Shown here piece after piece: positions 18,179-25,026 of a stretch of 64,000 bases of DNA. The notes beneath the pieces are model-generated. The model did no database searches and was not told the DNA's origin. It saw only the letters and a program-made list of their open reading frames with translations. The stretch comes from Nocardia sputorum (GTDB taxonomy: Bacteria > Actinomycetota > Actinomycetes > Mycobacteriales > Mycobacteriaceae). Position 1 is the stretch's first letter, and each line of letters opens with the position of its first letter. Location: the NCBI RefSeq assembly GCF_027924405.1, contig NZ_AP026978.1, forward strand, positions 992,001-1,056,000. The letters are read 5' to 3'. The position numbers were made by a program, and so were the translations under genes.

Positions 18179-18417
18179 TCGCTCCCGAACCGGCCGGGTA
18201 CCGGGCTTGTGCCGAACGGCGCACACTGCCGTCTGCCCGGCTCACATCGGAGCAGTGCTGGTGCGTCCGAACTGCGAGCCAGTTCCGGAAGGCTCCAACC
18301 CGACGCGCTCAGCTCACCTCGACCACTGGTTTCGAGCGAAGCGAGACCGAGCATGCAAATCCAACACAGGGTGTTCCCTGATGGCGTGCGGGGGAGATGC
18401 CGGTAAGACTGGACGGC

Positions 18418-19194
18418 ATGACTTCGCAAGCCTTGGGCGCCGACACCGCCGACCTGGCGGCATCCACCGATGTCGCGGCCCACGCTATCGAACTGACCAA
18501 GGTCTACGGATCGGGTGATACCCAGGTCAGGGCATTGGACGGGGTGTCGGCCGAGTTCGCGAAGGGCGAGTTCACCGCGATCATGGGTCCGTCCGGGTCG
18601 GGCAAATCGACCCTCATGCACTGCCTGGCCGGGCTGGACAGCGCCAGCTCGGGCACCGTCCGCATCGGCGACACCGACCTGACCACGCTGTCCGACAAGC
18701 AGATGACGCGCCTGCGCCGGGACCGGATCGGCTTCGTCTTCCAGGCGTTCAACCTGGTGCCGACGCTGACGGCGCTGGAGAACATCACGTTGCCGCTGGA
18801 CATCGCGGGACGCAAACCAGACCAGGAGTGGCTGGACACGGTGCTGAAGCGGCTCGGGCTGACCGATCGGCTCACGCACCGTCCCAGCGAGCTGTCCGGC
18901 GGTCAGCAGCAGCGGGTGGCCTGCGCCCGGGCGCTGGCGGGCAAGCCGGAGATCATCTTCGGTGACGAGCCGACCGGCAACCTGGACTCCCGCGCCTCGG
19001 AGGAGGTGCTGTCGATCCTGCGCGCCGCGGTGGACGAATTCGGGCAGACGGTCGTCATCGTCACCCACGAACCGCACGCGGCCGGGTTCGCCGACCGGGT
19101 GGTGTTCCTCGCCGACGGACGCATCGTCGACGAGATGCGCGATCCGACCGCCGACACGGTGCTCGACCGGATGAAAGCGTTGGAGCAGGCGTGA
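18418..19194 (+). CDS. ABC transporter ATP-binding protein (MacB/LolD type)
   Basis: A 258-residue ATPase: Walker A GPSGSGKST, Q-loop FVFQAFNLVP, signature LSGGQQQR, Walker B IIFGDEPTGNLDS, H-loop VTHEP. The GNLDS and IIFGDEPTGNLD forms are typical of the LolD/MacB branch that works with FtsX-like permeases. A permease follows 31 bp downstream. ATG 18418 was chosen over ATG 18397, which has a Shine-Dalgarno sequence with no spacing. The pair probably powers mechanotransmission or export of an envelope component, not nutrient import. Confidence 0.93.
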   Translation: MTSQALGADTADLAASTDVAAHAIELTKVYGSGDTQVRALDGVSAEFAKGEFTAIMGPSGSGKSTLMHCLAGLDSASSGTVRIGDTDLTTLSDKQMTRLRRDRIGFVFQAFNLVPTLTALENITLPLDIAGRKPDQEWLDTVLKRLGLTDRLTHRPSELSGGQQQRVACARALAGKPEIIFGDEPTGNLDSRASEEVLSILRAAVDEFGQTVVIVTHEPHAAGFADRVVFLADGRIVDEMRDPTADTVLDRMKALEQA

Positions 19195-19225
19195 TCGGGC
19201 GCTCGCGGGAGAATCGGGGGCGGGC

Positions 19226-21757
19226 GTGATGGCCGGAAGTCCGATGCGCAAAGTCGCGCTGCGCAATCTCGCCGCGCACAAAGTGCGGCTCGCGTTGACC
19301 CTCTTGTCGGTGGTGCTCGGCACCGCGTTCATCGCGGGTTCGTTCGTCTTCACCGACACGTTGCAGAGCACGTTCGACGGGATCTTCGCCAACGAGGCGA
19401 AGGGCGTCGACGTCCGGGTGAGCCCGAAGGAGCGCCAGGCGCAAGGTGTTCCGAACAATGTGGTGGACGAGCTGGTGAAGTATCCGGGCGTCCGCACGGT
19501 CGCGCCGAGCGTGAACGGCCCGGTGGTGCTGCTCGATCCGGCGGGCAAGAAGGCCGTCCAGACCGGCGGTGCGCCGACGTTCGGCAAGTCCTACCTGCCG
19601 CCGGAGAAGGCCGTCGCGGAGCCGGAGAAATTCCTGCAGGGCGTCCCGCCCGCCCGGCCGGGTGAGATCGCGCTCAACACCGGCGGGGCCGAGCGCGCCG
19701 CACTGAAGGTCGGAGACCGGACGAAGATCCTCATCCCATCCCAGCCGGATCCCATCGATGTGACCCTCACCGGCATCTACGAAATACCGTCTGACACGGG
19801 CGGTTTGATCGGGGTGCTGTTCGACGACACGCAGGCGCGCAAGCTGTTCACCGACGGCCTGCACGTCGCGTATGTGGACCTGGCGGCCGACGGCATCCCC
19901 GGCGACGAACTGCGCGACAACCTGGCCCGAGAACTGCCGGGCTACAAGGTGCAGAACGGCGATCAGGTGCGTGCGGACCTGAAGAAGGAAGTGTCCGACG
20001 CGCTCAACTTCATCAACTACTTTCTGCTCGCTTTCGGCGCGATCGCGCTGATCGTCGGCACGTTCATCATCTACAACACCTTCTCGATGATCGTCGCGCA
20101 ACGCCTGCGGGAGCTGGCGCTGCTGCGCGCGGTCGGCGCGAGCAGGCGGCAGGTCGGCACGTCGGTGGTGGCGGAGGCGTTCGTCATCGGGCTGATCGGC
20201 AGCGCCGTCGGTCTCGCGGGCGGCGTCGGTCTGGCGTTCGGATTGTCGGCGGTGCTCAACGCGTTCGACCTCGGGTTGCCGACCGGATCGATGGCGGTGC
20301 GGCCGCGGACCATCGTGGTGGGGCTGCTGGTCGGTCTCGCGGTGACGATGGTCAGCGCCTACGCGCCCGCGCGCCGCGCCTCGCGCATTCCGCCCGTGCA
20401 GGCCATGCGCGAGGAGTTCGCGTCCACCGGGGAGTCGCTGCGCCTGCGCACGGTCTTCGGTGTGGTGCTCGCCGTGCTCGGCGCGGGTTTCGTCGTGCTG
20501 GGGGCGCAGCGCACCGGCGGTACGGCGGCCGCCACGGTCGGCGTCGGCGCGCTCGGGCTGGTCTTCGCGGTGCTGCTCGCCGCGCCCGCGCTGTCGCGGC
20601 CGCTGGTCGGTGGGCTCGGAGTGCTGGTGCGCCCGTTCGGGCCGATCGGCCGCATGGCGCGCAACAACGCGGCGCGCAATCCGCGCCGCACCGCCGCGAC
20701 GGCCTTCGCGCTCACCCTGGGACTGATGCTCGTCTCGGCCATCGGCATGCTGGGCGCTTCGGCGAAGGAGAGCGTCGGTGTGCTGGTCGACAAGGGGGTG
20801 CGGGCCGACTACGTGCTGGCGGGACCGCAGTTGCTCGGCGTGCCGTTCGGCGCGGCCGATGCCGCGCGCACCGAGGTGCCGGGAGTGGAGCAGGCGGTGG
20901 GGATGCGAGGCGCCGGGTTCAAACTCGGCGACGAGCAGGTGTTCGCCACGTCGCCGGACGGTCCGCTGGCCGGCGTGCTGAACTACGAGATCGTGCGCGG
21001 CGGCGACACCCTCGGCGCCAGGGACGTACTCGTGTCGGAGGACGAGGCCACTGATCGCGGATGGAAGGTCGGCGATCAGGTGACCCCGACCAGCGTCGAC
21101 GGTAAAAAGGTTCCGCTCACCGTGACCGGCGTGTACAAGAAGAACCCGCTGCTCGGTCCGATGGTGGTGTCGCAGACGGTCTACGACGAGGTCGTCCCGC
21201 TCAATTTCCGGACCAACTTCCTGGTCCTGATCAAGGCGCGATCGGGCGCGAATCTCACCCAGATGCGCGCCGACCTGGAGAAGGCCACCGAGCAGTTCGT
21301 CGTGGTGCAGGTGCAGGACCGCGAGGAGTTCAAGGGAGCACAGGGTAAGCAGATCAACACCCTGCTGGCCATCCTGTACGGCCTGCTCGCCTTGGCGGTG
21401 GTGATCGCGATCCTCGGCATCGTCAACACCCTCGCGTTGTCGGTCGTGGAGCGCAGGCGGGAGATCGGCATGCTGCGCGCGGTAGGCATGCAGCGCCCCC
21501 AGGTGCGCCGGACCATCTATCTGGAGTCGATGTTGATCGCGGTGTTCGGCGCGGTCGTCGGCATGGCGCTCGGGCTGGGGCTCGGCGTCGGCTTCCTGCG
21601 GACCCTGCGCGATTTCGGGCTCGACCAGATCGCCGTCCCGTGGAGCCAGTTGGTCCTGGTCCTGGTCAGCTCGGCGGTTGTCGGGGTGCTCGCCGCGCTC
21701 TGGCCCGCGGTGCGGGCGGCGCGCACACCGCCGCTGGCGGCCATCGCGGATCTCTGA
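19226..21757 (+). CDS. MacB/FtsX-like ABC transporter permease
   Basis: An 843-residue membrane protein with two FtsX modules. The first follows an N-terminal helix (about 22-45) and a large extracytoplasmic domain, and contains RLRELALLRAVGASRRQV near residue 295. The second, near residue 755, contains RRREIGMLRAVGMQRPQV. These paired loops contact the ATPase. A second large external domain lies between the halves. This duplicated form is common in actinobacteria, with unknown cargo. GTG 19226 and ATG 19229 are equally plausible starts. It forms an operon with the ATPase. Confidence 0.92.
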   Translation: MMAGSPMRKVALRNLAAHKVRLALTLLSVVLGTAFIAGSFVFTDTLQSTFDGIFANEAKGVDVRVSPKERQAQGVPNNVVDELVKYPGVRTVAPSVNGPVVLLDPAGKKAVQTGGAPTFGKSYLPPEKAVAEPEKFLQGVPPARPGEIALNTGGAERAALKVGDRTKILIPSQPDPIDVTLTGIYEIPSDTGGLIGVLFDDTQARKLFTDGLHVAYVDLAADGIPGDELRDNLARELPGYKVQNGDQVRADLKKEVSDALNFINYFLLAFGAIALIVGTFIIYNTFSMIVAQRLRELALLRAVGASRRQVGTSVVAEAFVIGLIGSAVGLAGGVGLAFGLSAVLNAFDLGLPTGSMAVRPRTIVVGLLVGLAVTMVSAYAPARRASRIPPVQAMREEFASTGESLRLRTVFGVVLAVLGAGFVVLGAQRTGGTAAATVGVGALGLVFAVLLAAPALSRPLVGGLGVLVRPFGPIGRMARNNAARNPRRTAATAFALTLGLMLVSAIGMLGASAKESVGVLVDKGVRADYVLAGPQLLGVPFGAADAARTEVPGVEQAVGMRGAGFKLGDEQVFATSPDGPLAGVLNYEIVRGGDTLGARDVLVSEDEATDRGWKVGDQVTPTSVDGKKVPLTVTGVYKKNPLLGPMVVSQTVYDEVVPLNFRTNFLVLIKARSGANLTQMRADLEKATEQFVVVQVQDREEFKGAQGKQINTLLAILYGLLALAVVIAILGIVNTLALSVVERRREIGMLRAVGMQRPQVRRTIYLESMLIAVFGAVVGMALGLGLGVGFLRTLRDFGLDQIAVPWSQLVLVLVSSAVVGVLAALWPAVRAARTPPLAAIADL

Positions 21758-21842
21758 CGTCCGTGCGGCGCACCTGCGCGGTGCGCCGCACGGGTGACGG
21801 ATCAGTGCGGTCGTGGATACGACGGAACGTTGTCGGCTCCCG

Positions 21843-21935
21843 CTATCGGCTGATCCGCCGCGGAACCGCCACGGTGACAAGTTTGTCGGGGTTGCGCACG
21901 GCGTAGAAGTTGGTGATCTTCTTGCCGAAGATCGG
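21843..21935 (-). pseudogene. C-terminal remnant of an ECF41-type (SigJ-like) sigma factor
   Basis: The last 30 codons before a TAG on the minus strand read ...KKITNFYAVRNPDKLVTVAV. The NPDKL motif preceded by an I-x-x-x-Y-x-V-R strand is the hallmark of the SnoaL-like C-terminal extension of ECF41 sigma factors. No sigma2 or sigma4 region can be found upstream in any frame in the remaining 380 bp. This is therefore a truncated leftover, not a gene. Confidence 0.55.
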
Positions 21936-22150
21936 CCGCGCCGGACACCGACGGTATCGCCGCGTCGTCTGCGGGCTGACAGCGAAAAGTGTCCCGTTCA
22001 TTGGACCCGCCGACGGAGTCGTCGCCGATTCGTATGCGACCGCTGGTACCCCTGGGTGACTCTCGGCGCGGGCGCCGTGCGCGCACCGAATGGCGGAAGA
22101 CCGCCGCTGCCGGTGCCTGCCGCCTCGCATGGTGCGGACCGAAGGAATCG

Positions 22151-22179
22151 CGAATTCACTTGCGACACAAGCGAATTCG
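22151..22179. promoter_or_regulatory. inverted repeat upstream of PAP2-like gene
   Basis: Arms CGAATTCACTTG and CAAGCGAATTCG (11 of 12 complementary) flank the 5-nt spacer CGACA. No T-run follows and no gene ends just before it, so an operator is more likely than a terminator. It sits about 135 bp upstream of the PAP2-like start. Confidence 0.4.
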
Positions 22180-22314
22180 ATCGTCATCGTGGCGGTGTCT
22201 ATCCCGTCACATCCTGCTGAAGTTGTCCGGTTCGTAGTGTTAACTCAAACGGAGGTTACCACTCCACTTAATTTCCGGTAAACGGCCTGATTCGACGGGG
22301 AAGGAGGCCGCGCG

Positions 22315-23133
22315 ATGGTCGCTGTGGACTTCGGCGAACTGGAGTTCGCGCCGGGCGGAGTCGTCGAACGAATGCGGTCGGCGGTGCGCGGTCGCGGCGG
22401 CGAAGCGGTGACCCAGCTCCTTCTGATCACGGTGCTCTATCTCGGCTATCGCGCCGGGCGGCTGATCACCGCCGACGACACCGGGCGCGCCATGGGCAAC
22501 GCGCACGGCCTGCTCGGCTTCGAGGAACGGCTCGGCCTGCCGGACGAGCGGACGGTTCAGGCATTGTTCCTGCACCGCGAGTTCCTCGCCGTTCCGGCCA
22601 ACTTCTATTACGCCAGTGCGCATTTCACCGTGGCAGTGGGAGTGCTGCTGTGGCTGTGGATGTTCCGGCCGGAGCACTATCGCTGGACCAGGAATCTCAT
22701 GGTGGCGCTGACCGCGGGCGCGCTCGCGGTGCACATCCTGGTCCCCCTCGCGCCTCCGCGCATGCTGGCCGATCACGGCTTCGTCGACCTGGCCGCGCGA
22801 TACGGCCAATCCGTCTACGGCGCGGCGGATTCCGGCGGTCTGTCCAATCAGTTCGCGGCCATGCCGTCGCTGCACGTCGGCTGGGCGCTGCTGCTCGGTG
22901 TGGCGGTGGTCGCCGCGACCCGCACGCCGTGGCGCTGGCTCGCCCTGGCTCATCCGGCGCTGACCACGCTCGTGGTAGTCGGCACCGCCAACCACTACTG
23001 GCTGGACGTCATCGTCGCGGTCGTATTGCTGGCGCTGTCCGCCGTGCTGCATCCCGTCGTGGTGCCCGCGGCGGCGACGGCGTGGGGCGTGATGGGTCCC
23101 GTTCCACCGAAACCCATGCTGACCAGCTCCTAG
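22315..23133 (+). CDS. PAP2-superfamily membrane protein (AUR1/IPC-synthase-like)
   Basis: A 272-residue polytopic protein with about six predicted helices. The late phosphatase/transferase motifs are present: AMPSLHVGWALL (the SLHV histidine) and VGTANHYWLD (the HxxxD-like pair). The arrangement resembles the PAP2_3 branch, which includes inositol-phosphorylceramide synthase-like and actinobacterial phosphatidyl-transfer or phosphatase enzymes. The substrate is probably a phospholipid or polyprenyl phosphate at the outer membrane face. The ATG at 22315 follows GGAAGGAGG. Confidence 0.82.
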   Translation: MVAVDFGELEFAPGGVVERMRSAVRGRGGEAVTQLLLITVLYLGYRAGRLITADDTGRAMGNAHGLLGFEERLGLPDERTVQALFLHREFLAVPANFYYASAHFTVAVGVLLWLWMFRPEHYRWTRNLMVALTAGALAVHILVPLAPPRMLADHGFVDLAARYGQSVYGAADSGGLSNQFAAMPSLHVGWALLLGVAVVAATRTPWRWLALAHPALTTLVVVGTANHYWLDVIVAVVLLALSAVLHPVVVPAAATAWGVMGPVPPKPMLTSS

Positions 23134-23229
23134 CGGTCCGCCACGCGCGGCGGCGCTGACCGGAAGAGCGCTCCGTCGCGCGTACGATCGCGGAGTCATC
23201 CTGTTCGCCCGTCCGGACAAGGAGTTGCC

Positions 23230-23322
23230 ATGGAACCGATGACCATCATGGATCTGCTGTCTTCGCTTGCCATTCAGGTGTTCTCCCTTTTGGGAGGATT
23301 CCCCGGCGGTTACCCCGGCTGA
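23230..23322 (+). CDS. 30-residue hydrophobic small protein
   Basis: A short ORF with an excellent ribosome-binding site, AAGGAG at 23219-23224, 5 bp before its ATG. The peptide MEPMTIMDLLSSLAIQVFSL ends in a Gly/Pro/Tyr tail (GGFPGGYPG). The central stretch could insert in a membrane or form an amphipathic helix. No family is recognised. It stands alone between the PAP2-like gene and the VWA operon. Confidence 0.45.
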   Translation: MEPMTIMDLLSSLAIQVFSLLGGFPGGYPG

Positions 23323-23507
23323 CCCGTTCCGGCCGCGGCTTCCGCGCCGCTCTTGCTTGCGGCGAGTGTCTCCCGCATGAGCGCCGACATGGTCCGGCCG
23401 ACGAATGCCGATACCGGTGGCCGCGACGGGGCCGCGGTGGGCTGGAACGAGTAAGCCCAGGTCACCGCGGTCCGACCGTCCTGATCTCCGGTAGTCGACA
23501 ACGCCAA
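23310..23507 (-). pseudogene. C-terminal remnant of an SRPBCC/polyketide-cyclase-like protein
   Basis: The 65-residue frame contains TAVTWAYSFQPTAAPSRPPV and then MSALMRETLAA. This resembles the final strand and long C-terminal helix of SRPBCC lipid-binding proteins. The N-terminal strands that complete the fold are missing, because the frame is closed upstream by the stop codon of the VWA gene. It is 15 bp downstream of that stop and in the same frame. A leftover fragment is more likely than a working protein. Confidence 0.45.
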
Positions 23508-23522
23508 CCGACAAGGCGGGAT

Positions 23523-24680
23523 CTAGTGGTGGGCGGCGTTCGTATGCGCCCAGGACTGCACATCACCCCGATCGAGGGCGATGGCCAGCAGCTCCGGGAA
23601 CTTGTCGGGCGTGCAGGCGAAGGCCGGGATGCCCAGGGCGGCAAGAGCAGCGGCGTTGTCGTGATCGAAGGCGGGCGCGCCGTCGTCGGAGAGGGCGAGC
23701 AATACGACGACCTGCACGCCGGACTCCTGCATCGAGCGCACGCGGCGCAGCATCTCGTCGCGAATGCCTCCCTCGTACAGGTCGGAGATCAGGACGAACA
23801 GCGTGTCGGCCGGGCGGGTGACCAACGACCGGCAGTAGGCGAGGGCCCGGTTGATGTCGGTGCCGCCGCCGAGTTGCGTGCCGAACAGCACGTCCACCGG
23901 GTCGTCGAGTTTGTCGGTGAGGTCGACGATTTCGGTGTCGAAGACCACCAGCGAGGTGCGCAGCGACCGCATGGAGGCGAGCACCGCGCCGAACACCGAC
24001 GCGTACACGACGCTGGCGGCCATCGAACCGGACTGGTCGATGGCCAGCACCACGTCGCGCCGCACCGCCTGCGCCTTGCGGCCGTAGCCGACCAGGCGTT
24101 CGGGCACCACAGTGCGATGCTCGGGCAGGTAGGTGGCGAGGTTCTTGCGAATGGTGCGGTCCCAGTCGATATCCCGCAATTTCGGCCGGGAGACGCGGGC
24201 AGCGCGGTTCAGCGCGCCGGAGACGGCGGCGACGGTCTGTGCCGCGATGCGCTGCTCGATCTCCCGCACCACCTTCTCCACCACCATGCGGGCGGTGGCC
24301 TTGGTGGTCTCGGGCATCACCCGGTTCAGGCTCAGCAGGGTACCGACCAGGTGCACGTCCGGCTCCACCGCCTCGAGCAGTTCCGGCTCCAGCAGAAGCT
24401 GGGTGAGATCGAGTCGCTCCACGGCGTCACGCTGCATGACCTCGACGACGGAGGCAGGGAAGTAGCTGCGAATATCGCCGAGCCAGCGGGCCACGCGCGG
24501 CGCCGAACCCTGCAAACCGCCGGTGCGCTTGCCGGGGGAGGTCTCGTCATCGGTGTTGTACAGCGCCGACAGCGCCCGGTCCATGGCCGCGTCCGGACCG
24601 GAGCCAAGCCCGCCCAATCCTTCCTCCGCGGCCGCGCCGAGCACCAAGCGCCAACGCCGGGACTGTGCTTCGTCGATCAT
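23523..24680 (-). CDS. VWA-domain protein (MoxR partner)
   Basis: A 385-residue protein. An N-terminal helical region of about 205 residues precedes a von Willebrand factor A domain. The MIDAS motif is DQSGS (Asp215, Ser217, Ser219), with further metal-site residues in GGGTDINRAL and SDLYEGG. VWA proteins paired with MoxR ATPases act as metal-dependent adaptors for ATPase-driven remodelling of client proteins. ATG 24680 has GGAAGGA upstream. Its ATG overlaps (ATGA) the stop of a mini-ORF from the repeat array, so its translation is probably coupled to that array. Confidence 0.88.
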   Translation of the reverse strand: MIDEAQSRRWRLVLGAAAEEGLGGLGSGPDAAMDRALSALYNTDDETSPGKRTGGLQGSAPRVARWLGDIRSYFPASVVEVMQRDAVERLDLTQLLLEPELLEAVEPDVHLVGTLLSLNRVMPETTKATARMVVEKVVREIEQRIAAQTVAAVSGALNRAARVSRPKLRDIDWDRTIRKNLATYLPEHRTVVPERLVGYGRKAQAVRRDVVLAIDQSGSMAASVVYASVFGAVLASMRSLRTSLVVFDTEIVDLTDKLDDPVDVLFGTQLGGGTDINRALAYCRSLVTRPADTLFVLISDLYEGGIRDEMLRRVRSMQESGVQVVVLLALSDDGAPAFDHDNAAALAALGIPAFACTPDKFPELLAIALDRGDVQSWAHTNAAHH

Positions 24681-24820
24681 GCCGGGTCCTTCCAGGTAAG
24701 GGCGGGAACCTCGCTGCGCTGCCGCCTCCAGGCCTGACCGCTCATGCTGTGTCTGTTGTCGGCATGGGCGGGGCCTTGCGTGGTTACGCTGCGCTGCCGC
24801 CTCCAGGCCTGACCGCTCAT
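24677..24820 (-). CDS. 47-residue mini-ORF made of two copies of MSGQAWRRQRS
   Basis: The ORF starts with an ATGA overlap on the preceding 69-residue mini-ORF and ends with an ATGA overlap on the VWA start. It holds two copies of MSGQAWRRQRS, 25 codons apart, each with its own ATG. The second ATG (24745) alone would give a 22-residue leader. GGAAAGGA stands 7 bp upstream of the first ATG. The likely role is a translational coupler; a function for the Arg-rich peptide itself is unknown. Confidence 0.4.
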   Translation of the reverse strand: MSGQAWRRQRSVTTQGPAHADNRHSMSGQAWRRQRSEVPALTWKDPA

Positions 24821-25026
24821 GCTGTGTCCTTTCCGGCATGCGCGGACGTCACGGGTGGACGCTGAACTGGCGCCGCCGGGCCTGACCCGCTCACACTGTC
24901 CCCGCTTTCGGTGCGGGCGATAGTGCTGCGCTGTCGTCTGCGGGCCTGGCGTCTTGTGCTCTGTGCGCTTTCGATATGGACGGCGTGGTGCTGCCGCGAG
25001 GCCGACATCCCCGCCTGACTGCTCAT
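24681..25026 (-). repeat. array of five degenerate 65-75 bp tandem units, each with a start-like site
   Basis: Read on the minus strand, the units occupy 24961-25026, 24895-24960, 24821-24894, 24746-24820 and 24681-24745. The last two share 42 identical bases (24712-24753 and 24787-24828). Four of the five begin with RTGAGC(A/G)G-TCAGGC. The third ends with GGAAAGGACACAGC, a Shine-Dalgarno site, just before the next ATG. The array fills the whole gap between the DUF5682 and VWA genes, where the rest of the operon has none. Divergence increases away from the VWA gene. Confidence 0.8.
24817..25026 (-). CDS. 69-residue Arg/Ser-rich mini-ORF in the repeat array
   Basis: It starts with an ATGA overlap on the stop of the DUF5682 gene and ends in AGKDTA-TGA, overlapping the next mini-ORF start. 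It covers the three most degenerate repeat units. The part from an internal GTG (24894), VSGSGPAAP...AGKDTA, resembles the mini-ORF before the SEC-C gene at 35031. Composition is low-complexity (Ser, Arg, Gln, Ala), with no domain. It is listed because both ends are coupled, not because a product is recognised. Confidence 0.35.
   Translation of the reverse strand: MSSQAGMSASRQHHAVHIESAQSTRRQARRRQRSTIARTESGDSVSGSGPAAPVQRPPVTSAHAGKDTA

Larger units (their letters stand above)
21758..22314. other. 557-bp region without an intact gene
   Basis: The stretch between the permease and the PAP2-like gene holds the tail of a decayed ECF41 sigma factor (21843-21935, minus strand) and a 29-bp inverted repeat at 22151-22179. 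The right 170 bp are AT-richer than the surroundings and are probably the promoter of the PAP2-like gene. Confidence 0.5.

Noticed and set aside
19061..21880. 939-codon open frame antisense to the ABC permease
   Set aside because: It is a shadow of the permease, with Arg/Asp/His-rich nonsense composition and no start signals.
24681..25026. CRISPR array
   Set aside because: The repeats are 65-75 bp, degenerate, protein-coding in character and without unique spacers. No cas genes are near.
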